Of a stretch of DNA of 5,143 nucleotides, positions 1 to 5,079 are shown piece after piece. Below the pieces are notes generated by a model. It saw only the letters and a list, made by a program, of their open reading frames with translations, was not told the origin of the DNA and searched no databases. The DNA is from Bifidobacterium breve (GTDB taxonomy: Bacteria > Actinomycetota > Actinomycetes > Nanopelagicales > Nanopelagicaceae), in assembly GCA_943324025.2 (NCBI GenBank), contig CALPKA020000059.1:1-5143 (forward strand). Direction: 5' to 3'. Both the position numbers and the translations under genes were made by a program. Position 1 is the stretch's first letter; every line of letters begins with the position of its first letter.

Positions 1-2060
1 GCCAAAACATAAATTGCTGGCGCACTTGGTCCGCCTGGGTTAAAAAGTATTGTTGAAAGTGGTCCAGCAGATTCAAGAGAGAGGCCTGGCTCGCGAAGAG
101 ATTTAATTGGATGTAACAATAAGGTGATTGAGTTTGGAACGTTAATAAGTACGGGCATAAACATCAATGCAAGCCGTTTTTTAAACTCCTCATTCGATAA
201 ATTCTCTCTGATTTCAGAAATTACCTTAGTTTTCCAATTAGCTCCTTTTGTATATGTATAAAGAATGACTCCAATTTGAAAAACTATCCAGGCTGCTAGG
301 AATAATGGTGAAAACGCGCCTGCTAACCCTGCAATCAAGGCAATTGCAAAAACTTTACGCCAGCCAATATTTATCAATCCTCTATTTTTTTCAAGTAGTG
401 TGAATAATCCCGGGAGAATTAGAGCAATTACCAAAGTACCAAGCCGCCCTTGATTTATTGAGGTCAAGGTAACTGGTGAGAGCGCATAAATAAATCCAAC
501 AAAAACGCTGGAATAATTTGTAAGTGAGTATTTTCGGGCAGTGCGGTAGCTAGATATAAACAACAAGGTTGGGGCAAAGAAGAATAAGACAGCCAAGAAA
601 ACTTGTGGATTACCTGCGGTAATGAAAGAGGCGATACCAATTATTGGAATCCAAGCTGGCGCAGAAGAGCTGCTGCCAAGTCCAACTAAATGCCAAGAAT
701 TCACATAGGAAGTTATCAACTCAATTGCACTTGCCGGTGCCACAGCCATAGTTCCACCGGAAAGGGATCCAAGCCGATTACGGGAATATAAGACTGAGAT
801 AATTAGCGTTACCAAAACTCCAAACAAAAACGGTTGCTTGAGTAAGCTTCGAAGCTTGCTAAAATTTTGTTTAGCAGGAAAATCTATTTCATCAAAACTC
901 TCGTCGATTACACCAATATCTGAATAAGAACTTGGAGATGCTACAGATATCTCTTGTTTGCTTGATTTAAATAAACCAGAAAGTGAAGAGGAAATTCTTC
1001 CAAAAATTGTACGAATTTGAATACTCCGATTTGGAATAAATGGTTTTATAACTCGTGCAGTTAATACTCTGCTTGACTTTCGATACCTTCGTGATTTAAT
1101 CAAATCTGATGGCTTGAATATTAATAAACCGATCGCAGCAATTTCATCAGCAGCATAACCAGGAAGTTTTGCCAATAAATAGAGAATTGCTCGACCAAGT
1201 GAGGTAAAGAGAAGTTGAATTGCCACCCAAGGCAAAATCCACCAGCTTGAATTTGCAAGCAATACCAATGCAGCATTTCTTCTATCTAGTAACAACGGCC
1301 TATGCAAAATAGCATCTCTTACATCAACTGTACGTCTTTCGGAGGCGGCAGCTTCGGCATGATAAAGAATTGCTTCACCAACACAAATTACTGAGTAGCC
1401 AGCGATATTTGCGCGCCAACCCAAATCAATATCATCGCGGAATAATTCAAGGCTTGGGTCAAAGCCACCTAACTCTTCAAATAAAGAACGCTTTACTAAC
1501 ATTCCGGCAGTGCTCACCGCCAAGACAGTTTTCACTTCGTCATGCTGTCCTTGATCATGCTCTCGCTCTTCTAGTCCAGTCCAGCGAGTGCCATTTTCAG
1601 TAATACTTATTCCAGCTTCCAAAATATGTTTGCGGTCATACCAACCTAATATTTTTGGTCCGGCAATTCCAACCTGAGGTCGTGAAATTACTGCCTCTAG
1701 TAATTTACCTAATGCATGTCGGTCTGGTGCGCAATCATCATGCAAAATCCATAACCACTCTTGCTTATTTTCTGATTCATCTAGTGGTGGCAGTTTTGCT
1801 ACCGCTGCTGCCACTGCAGCTCCAAAGCCAGTTCTGCGAGATTTTTTTATTACCTCAATTCCCGCTTTATTTAATAATTTAACTGAACCATCGATTGAGC
1901 CATTATCTACAGCAATGATTTGATCAATCTTGTGTTTTTGAGAAGATAAAGAAGCAACAACCTCGTTAAGCCAAGTGACACCATCATGAGTAACTACAAT
2001 CGCAGTTACAAATTGATCTTTAAGTTGGGTTTGAACCCCGGTACTTTGCTTTTCAGCCAC
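1..2060 (-). CDS. GT2 glycosyltransferase fused to polytopic membrane region (C-terminus cut off by window edge)
   Basis: I translated this frame by hand from GTG at 2060 to the window edge; it stays open for 686 codons. Residues about 18-250 form a GT-A fold family 2 glycosyltransferase: VTAIVVTHDG at 18-27, VDNGSIDG at 51-58, the nucleotide/metal-binding acidic motif LHDD at 106-109, GGFD at 198-201 and RDDIDLGW at 208-215. A hydrophobic segment follows at about 270-293. A Ser-rich, acid-containing cytosolic linker covers about 350-405, and then come several more membrane helices starting with PFLFGVLVTLIISVLY at about 407. A conserved-looking stretch, SWHLVGLGSSSSAPAW, lies at about 455-470. 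The second half recalls the GT-C-like membrane part of large actinobacterial envelope glycosyltransferases; sugar and acceptor are unknown. GTG at 2060 is chosen because an in-frame TAA lies 3 bases upstream (2066-2064) and the next ATG would remove the catalytic domain. No good Shine-Dalgarno is visible, and the gene begins 8 bases after whiB, so translational coupling is likely. Confidence 0.9.
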   Translation of the reverse strand, partial: MAEKQSTGVQTQLKDQFVTAIVVTHDGVTWLNEVVASLSSQKHKIDQIIAVDNGSIDGSVKLLNKAGIEVIKKSRRTGFGAAVAAAVAKLPPLDESENKQEWLWILHDDCAPDRHALGKLLEAVISRPQVGIAGPKILGWYDRKHILEAGISITENGTRWTGLEEREHDQGQHDEVKTVLAVSTAGMLVKRSLFEELGGFDPSLELFRDDIDLGWRANIAGYSVICVGEAILYHAEAAASERRTVDVRDAILHRPLLLDRRNAALVLLANSSWWILPWVAIQLLFTSLGRAILYLLAKLPGYAADEIAAIGLLIFKPSDLIKSRRYRKSSRVLTARVIKPFIPNRSIQIRTIFGRISSSLSGLFKSSKQEISVASPSSYSDIGVIDESFDEIDFPAKQNFSKLRSLLKQPFLFGVLVTLIISVLYSRNRLGSLSGGTMAVAPASAIELITSYVNSWHLVGLGSSSSAPAWIPIIGIASFITAGNPQVFLAVLFFFAPTLLFISSYRTARKYSLTNYSSVFVGFIYALSPVTLTSINQGRLGTLVIALILPGLFTLLEKNRGLINIGWRKVFAIALIAGLAGAFSPLFLAAWIVFQIGVILYTYTKGANWKTKVISEIRENLSNEEFKKRLALMFMPVLINVPNSITLLLHPIKSLREPGLSLESAGPLSTILFNPGGPSAPAIYVL

Positions 2061-2068
2061 CCGTTATT

Positions 2069-2335
2069 TTAAGCGGTACGGCGCTTTAAGCGACGACGCT
2101 CACGTTCAGATAATCCACCCCAAATTCCAAACCGCTCATCATGAGCTAGGGCGTACTCCAAACACTCTGAACGAACATCACAGGAAAGGCAGACACGCTT
2201 AGCCTCCCGAGTTGATCCACCCTTCTCAGGAAAGAAGGCCTCTGGATCAGTTTGAGCACACAATGCCCGCTCCTGCCAGGAAAGTTGTTCTGATGAAACT
2301 ACTAGGGCCGCTAGCTCTGCACGTTGGTCTGACAT
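2069..2335 (-). CDS. whiB: WhiB-family iron-sulfur transcriptional regulator, WhiB2/WhmD type
   Basis: This 88-residue protein is a full-length Wbl regulator. Four cysteines, C26, C49, C52 and C58 (the last three spaced C-X2-C-X5-C), would hold a [4Fe-4S] cluster. The GIWGG turn is at 70-74, and a basic tail (ERERRRLKRR, 77-86) is the expected DNA-contact region. The blocks WQERALCAQTDPEAFFPEKG (20-39) and EYALAHDERFGIWGG match, from memory, the Streptomyces WhiB / mycobacterial WhiB2 (WhmD) subgroup rather than WhiB1, WhiB3 or WhiB7. In relatives this subgroup works in sporulation septation or cell division, usually by binding the primary sigma factor. A role in division or envelope genes here is inference. 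The ATG at 2335 has a GGAG Shine-Dalgarno (plus 2340-2343) 4 bases upstream. The gene has its own promoter and appears to be the first gene of an operon with the downstream glycosyltransferase. Confidence 0.95.
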   Translation of the reverse strand: MSDQRAELAALVVSSEQLSWQERALCAQTDPEAFFPEKGGSTREAKRVCLSCDVRSECLEYALAHDERFGIWGGLSERERRRLKRRTA

Positions 2336-2350
2336 ATATCTCCAATGACT

Positions 2351-2393
2351 CTTAAGTTAGATCTCGAGTTCCTAAGGACCAGGGTGGGCCCAC
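2351..2393. promoter_or_regulatory. Palindrome-dense whiB leader region
   Basis: Five perfect short palindromes are crowded into the predicted 5' leader of whiB: CTTAAG (2351-2356), AGATCT (2359-2364), CTCGAG (2363-2368), CCTAAGG (2371-2377, odd centre) and the 10-base GTGGGCCCAC (2384-2393). The last sits 4-13 bases after the predicted transcript start, which is a typical operator position. The leader shows no U-tract after a stem, so it does not look like an attenuator, and it does not match any riboswitch I can recognise. Function is inferred only from position and symmetry. Confidence 0.35.
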
Positions 2394-2403
2394 TAATAGG
2401 AGA

Positions 2404-2432
2404 ATTACACGCTTGTAACTCGATTAAGTCAA
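2404..2432 (-). promoter_or_regulatory. Candidate sigma-70-type promoter for whiB and the glycosyltransferase
   Basis: On the minus strand TTGACT (plus 2432-2427) is followed after exactly 17 bases by TGTAAT (2409-2404). Each hexamer matches the vegetative consensus at five of six positions. The predicted transcript would start near 2397, leaving a leader of about 60 bases before the whiB ATG. The position, just after the end of the upstream sugar-nucleotide gene (stop at 2459), suggests that whiB and the glycosyltransferase are separately transcribed. The start site is inferred. Confidence 0.7.
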
Positions 2433-2438
2433 GTCGAG
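2419..2438. promoter_or_regulatory. Short inverted repeat flanking the whiB -35 box (possible operator)
   Basis: CTCGA at 2419-2423 and TCGAG at 2434-2438 form 5-base inverted arms around a 10-base centre that contains the whole candidate -35 hexamer (2427-2432). A dyad in this position could bind a dimeric regulator that competes with or recruits RNA polymerase. The arms are short, so chance cannot be excluded, and I do not recognise the motif as a known site. Confidence 0.3.
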
Positions 2439-2458
2439 AGTATGCAAATTGAAGATAT

Positions 2459-3430
2459 TTAGAAGCCTAAATAATTGTTTAAAATCACCATTCCAGCCTG
2501 AATTTGGGCCCCTGGTGCGATGATTGAGTCACTTATTTGGCAATTACTGCCTATTTTTGCTCCCTTACCAACAATTGATCCATTAATTTGGCAATTACTC
2601 TCAACTACAACTTCACTTTCAATTACCGATCCATTATTTATTTCTGATCCACTGCCAATGGTCGCAGAATCAAAGATCAAGCAATCTCCGCTATGAGTTG
2701 GTGTGGCTGATGAGGATATTTTTCCAAGTATTAGATCAGCTGAGGCCTTTACTAACGCAGCAGGAGTTCCAATATCTAGCCAGTAGGAGTTGTCTACATA
2801 GCCAACAACTTTAGTTCCGCTAGCTAACAATGCAGGAAAGGTGTCGCGCTCAATACTTACTACTTTATCTGCAGCTATTTGCTCAATAACATTTGGATTA
2901 AACACATAGCATCCGGCATTAATCAAGTTACTTTTTGGATTCTCCATTTTTTCATTAAAGGACTTAACTTGTTTATCAGCAGTTAACTCAACGCATCCAT
3001 ATGCCCGCGCATCTTTAACTTCAGTTAAATACAAAGTAACTTCTGCCTTGTTTTTTCGGTGAAAATCTAATTGATTTTCTAGGCTGTGTCCGCTTAATAC
3101 ATCACCATTGAAAATTACTACCTCATCGCAATTATCAAGAAGGGATGAGGCATTTTTAATACCGCCACCGGTTCCTAATGCTGTTTTTTCTACCGCATAC
3201 TTGATTTTAATTCCAAATTTACTGCCATCACCAAAATATGGTTCAAATAACTCAGCCTTATAAGATGTTGCTAAAACTATTTCAGATACGCCAGCATCTG
3301 CAGCTTTTCGAATTTGATGCTCTGTGAATGGAACCCCGGCAACACTTAGCATTGGTTTTGGAGTTGCTTTAGTAAGTGGCATTAATCGACTTCCCATGCC
3401 GCCGACTAAAAGTATTGCGCCAGTTTTCAC
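2459..3430 (-). CDS. NDP-sugar pyrophosphorylase with left-handed beta-helix tail, probable mannose-1-phosphate guanylyltransferase (ManB type)
   Basis: This 323-residue enzyme joins a sugar 1-phosphate and an NTP to give an NDP-sugar and pyrophosphate. The N-terminal nucleotidyltransferase domain (about 1-230) shows the GGMGSRLMPLT loop at 10-20, PKPML at 24-28, E81, GTGGGI at 86-91, NGDV with the metal-binding Asp at 108-111, EK at 160-161, NAG at 171-173 and WLDIGTP at 217-223. Residues from about 250 to the end carry hexapeptide-type repeats of a left-handed beta-helix. The layout matches mycobacterial ManB (Rv3264c), which makes GDP-mannose and lies near whiB2; substrate choice cannot be settled by reading, and glucose-1-phosphate is an alternative. 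The start is GTG at 3430, which shares GTGA with the dapC stop. No strong Shine-Dalgarno is visible, so its translation is probably coupled to dapC. At 323 residues it is slightly shorter than the approximately 359-residue mycobacterial protein. Confidence 0.88.
   Translation of the reverse strand: MKTGAILLVGGMGSRLMPLTKATPKPMLSVAGVPFTEHQIRKAADAGVSEIVLATSYKAELFEPYFGDGSKFGIKIKYAVEKTALGTGGGIKNASSLLDNCDEVVIFNGDVLSGHSLENQLDFHRKNKAEVTLYLTEVKDARAYGCVELTADKQVKSFNEKMENPKSNLINAGCYVFNPNVIEQIAADKVVSIERDTFPALLASGTKVVGYVDNSYWLDIGTPAALVKASADLILGKISSSATPTHSGDCLIFDSATIGSGSEINNGSVIESEVVVESNCQINGSIVGKGAKIGSNCQISDSIIAPGAQIQAGMVILNNYLGF
2535..2599. repeat. 14-base direct repeat inside the beta-helix coding region
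   Basis: ATTTGGCAATTACT occurs at 2535-2548 and again at 2586-2599, 51 bases (17 codons) apart. On the coding strand both copies encode the peptide SNCQI in successive coils of the beta-helix. It is best explained as internal repetition of the hexapeptide domain, not as a mobile or regulatory repeat. Confidence 0.8.
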
Positions 3431-4473
3431 GCCGTTATCCGAGTTGCAGCTTGGGAAATCTTTTCATCACTTGCTGTTAATGCAATTCTTACAAAATTAT
3501 CACTGCCATAGAAAGCACCTGGTGTTACTAAAATTCCTAATTGGGCAAAGTAATCAACTGTTTTATAGCCATCCTCTCCCCTGGTGCACCAGATATATAA
3601 ACCAGCTTCACTGTGTTCTATTTTAAATCCCTTACTTAAAAGCGCGGCTTTAAGAGTATTACGGCGAGCGCTGTAACGTGCCGCCTGCTCTTGCACATGT
3701 TTTTCATCAGATAAGGCAACGATCATTGCCTGTTGTACTGGTAGCGGAACCATCAGCCCAGCATGCTTTCGCACCTGTCTAATCTGATCAATTAATTTGC
3801 TATCGCCAACAACAAAGCCTGCGCGATAGCCAGCTAAGTTTGAACGTTTAGAAAGAGAGAGCACTGCTAATAAGCCAGTGTTATTTCCATTTGCTAGCGC
3901 CAGAATAGATTTTGCATCTTTTGCAAAGCTTAAGTAGCACTCATCACTTGCCAAGATTGAATTACTCTTTTGAGCCCACTGAATACAAGCTTTTAGCTCA
4001 TCATCTGTTTGCACCTGCCCAGTTGGGTTTGATGGTGAGTTAAGCCAGGCTAAATCTGCACTAGGCCAAGTGTTTGCATCAATCTCAACTGGAATTGCTT
4101 CGGCTGAAACCATCATCGCACTTACTAAATATGTTGGATAGGCAATCTTTGGATATAAAACTTTCTTGCTTTGCAAAAAGGTGGGCAATAAAGCAATGAA
4201 TTCCTTTGATCCAATTGATGGCAACACATCAAAATCTCCAGTAACTCCTAAGTTCTTAATTGACCAGTTGCGAAGAGCGGTCCGTAAAGCTTCTGTTCCA
4301 CCAACTACTGGATACCCTGGTGAATCACTAGCGGATGCTAAAGAGTCTTGAATAAATTTTGGAGTTGGATCAACTGGTGTGCCTTGAGACAGATCGATAA
4401 AACCATCTGGATATTTTTTGGCCTTATCACCATAGGGAGCTAATAAGTCCCATGGGAAATCTGGAAGTTTCAG
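3427..4473 (-). CDS. dapC: Succinyldiaminopimelate transaminase DapC-type, PLP fold-type I aminotransferase
   Basis: The protein has 348 residues if it starts at CTG 4473. It would transfer an amino group from glutamate to N-succinyl-2-amino-6-ketopimelate in the succinylase branch of diaminopimelate/lysine synthesis, in the cytosol. The N-terminus KLPDFPWDLLAPYG and the GTPVDP motif near residue 31 match the actinobacterial DapC family. Fold-type I landmarks are SPSNPTG ending near 152, the cofactor-contacting DECY at 177-180, SLSKRSN with the Schiff-base lysine at K209, and GYRAGF with R217. The frame has no ATG, GTG or TTG between the fdxA stop and 4227; starting at GTG 4227 would remove 82 conserved residues. 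CTG at 4473 lies 5 bases after an AGG within the fdxA stop region and gives the family's normal N-terminus. The gene follows fdxA by 6 bases and overlaps the next gene by 4. Several M. tuberculosis aminotransferases have been proposed as DapC, so the exact substrate is less certain than the family. Confidence 0.88.
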   Translation of the reverse strand: MKLPDFPWDLLAPYGDKAKKYPDGFIDLSQGTPVDPTPKFIQDSLASASDSPGYPVVGGTEALRTALRNWSIKNLGVTGDFDVLPSIGSKEFIALLPTFLQSKKVLYPKIAYPTYLVSAMMVSAEAIPVEIDANTWPSADLAWLNSPSNPTGQVQTDDELKACIQWAQKSNSILASDECYLSFAKDAKSILALANGNNTGLLAVLSLSKRSNLAGYRAGFVVGDSKLIDQIRQVRKHAGLMVPLPVQQAMIVALSDEKHVQEQAARYSARRNTLKAALLSKGFKIEHSEAGLYIWCTRGEDGYKTVDYFAQLGILVTPGAFYGSDNFVRIALTASDEKISQAATRITA

Positions 4474-4482
4474 AAAAACCTA
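4471..4482 (-). promoter_or_regulatory. Unusual translation start of dapC: CTG codon with AGG overlapping the fdxA stop
   Basis: On the minus strand the fdxA stop TAG (4482-4480) overlaps an AGG (4481-4479) that is followed by TTTTT and then CTG (4473-4471). Downstream of the TAG the codons read GTT TTT CTG AAA CTT CCA. CTG is the only plausible near-cognate start that keeps the conserved N-terminus. CTG starts are rare in bacteria; a sequence error or a polymorphism replacing ATG is the main alternative. Confidence 0.6.
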
Positions 4483-4800
4483 TTTCGCTTGTGGCGGAAG
4501 AGCAGCAACAATTTGATGATCCTTACCAATTGGACCTAACTTTGCGGCACCACCTGGTGAACCAATTTCAACAAAAAACTTGGTGTTTACCTCGCCATAC
4601 TCTTTCCATGCAGCTGGCACATCATCTTCATAATAAATTGCCTCAACTGGGCAAACCGGCTCACATGCACCGCAATCCACACACTCATCAGGCTGGATAT
4701 AAAGCATTCGATCGCCCTCATAGATGCAATCAACTGGGCACTCTTCAATGCAGGACTTATCCTTAACATCAACACAAGGTTGCGCAATTATGTAGGTCAT
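4480..4800 (-). CDS. fdxA: Seven-iron ferredoxin ([3Fe-4S][4Fe-4S]), actinobacterial FdxA/FdxC type
   Basis: This 106-residue soluble electron carrier has the classical seven-iron cysteine layout. By analogy with Azotobacter ferredoxin I and the Mycobacterium smegmatis protein, C9, C17 and C50 should bind the [3Fe-4S] cluster and C21, C40, C43 and C46 the [4Fe-4S] cluster, with C25 as the extra free cysteine. The motifs [13 protein letters not shown] (17-29) and [20 protein letters not shown] (40-59) are nearly identical to mycobacterial sequences as I recall them. The C-terminal extension ([15 protein letters not shown]) is also typical. The ATG at 4800 has a strong AAGGAG Shine-Dalgarno (plus 4805-4810) 4 bases upstream. 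It is followed in the same reading frame by dapC; a ferredoxin next to this aminotransferase is a conserved actinobacterial pair. Its redox partner is not evident from the window. Confidence 0.96.
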   Translation of the reverse strand: MTYIIAQPCVDVKDKSCIEECPVDCIYEGDRMLYIQPDECVDCGACEPVCPVEAIYYEDDVPAAWKEYGEVNTKFFVEIGSPGGAAKLGPIGKDHQIVAALPPQAK

Positions 4801-4893
4801 GCTTCTCCTTACAGTTATATCTGCCTAGTTAGGTAGACAATACTGCCATCAACTCGAGGTCTGGGCAGCCCTGAGTTTAATCGAGAGGGTCAA
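4801..4893. promoter_or_regulatory. Divergent intergenic region between fdxA and the SH3-like gene
   Basis: These 93 bases must hold promoters for both directions, but neither is clear. Toward fdxA, TTGTCT (plus 4837-4842 read in reverse) and TATAAC (4816-4821 region) have a short 15-base spacer and lie too close to the Shine-Dalgarno to be convincing. Toward the plus-strand gene, TTTAAT at 4876-4881 resembles a -10 box without a good -35 and would give a leader of only about 6 bases. Symmetric elements are an imperfect dyad CTGCCTA-GT-TAGGTAG (4821-4836), the sequence AACTCGAG (4851-4858) and GGGCAGCCC (4863-4871). A shared operator is possible but unproven. Confidence 0.4.
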
Positions 4894-5079
4894 ATGCAGC
4901 CATTCACGGCGCAAGTTGGGCAGCGAGTAAGTATTCGCATGCACGATCCCGCAGGCGGCTATCGGGATATCCTCGGTGTTTTAGAGAGTGAAAACACAGT
5001 TAGAAAAAAGGATGGCACCGTAGTTTTGTTTGACCCAAGCCAAATTGCATTATGGAAGGTAGTCCCACCTCGTGATTGA
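4894..5079 (+). CDS. Small SH3-like domain protein, related to the N-terminal domain of actinobacterial GNAT acetyltransferases
   Basis: The 61-residue product is soluble, has no signal peptide or membrane helix, and alternates beta-strand-like segments: VGQRVSIRM (8-16), RDILGVLES (24-32), NTVRKKDGTVVLFD (34-47) and IALWKVVPPR (51-60). This pattern resembles the SH3-like domain that precedes the GNAT catalytic domain in Rv0428c-type acetyltransferases, which in several Actinobacteria sit near the ferredoxin gene; that comparison is from memory. Here the domain ends with its own stop codon after VVPPRD, the usual domain boundary. ATG 4894 is preceded by GAGAGGG (4883-4889), an acceptable ribosome site. 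The gene diverges from fdxA and overlaps the next plus-strand gene by 8 bases (5072-5079), suggesting coupled translation. Its binding target is unknown. Confidence 0.72.
   Translation: MQPFTAQVGQRVSIRMHDPAGGYRDILGVLESENTVRKKDGTVVLFDPSQIALWKVVPPRD

Noticed and set aside
1370..1882. Two small plus-strand open frames (1370-1603 and 1655-1882)
   Set aside because: They lie antisense to the continuous glycosyltransferase frame, have Leu/His/Gln-rich compositions typical of reverse-complement shadows, and show no recognisable family.
2351..2400. Transcription terminator or riboswitch in the whiB leader
   Set aside because: GTGGGCCCAC is a palindrome with no loop and no following U-tract, and no known riboswitch core is recognisable.
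2535..2599. 14-base direct repeat as a mobile-element or regulatory repeat
   Set aside because: Both copies encode SNCQI in successive coils of the beta-helix domain, which explains them.
3324..3626. Plus-strand open frame of 100 codons
   Set aside because: It is antisense to the junction of the ManB-type gene and dapC, both of which are strongly supported by motifs.
3427..4227. A shorter dapC starting at GTG 4227
   Set aside because: It would delete 82 residues, including the conserved LPDFPW and GTPVDP segments that are intact upstream in the same frame.
4166..4351. Plus-strand open frame of 61 codons
   Set aside because: It is antisense to the conserved N-terminal part of dapC.
4452..4787. 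Open frames on both strands over fdxA (4452-4766 plus, 4587-4787 minus)
   Set aside because: The fdxA frame has all eight expected cysteines and a strong ribosome site; the others are shadows.
4801..4893. DosR-type box controlling fdxA
   Set aside because: No sequence resembling the known 20-base DosR palindrome is present in the gap.
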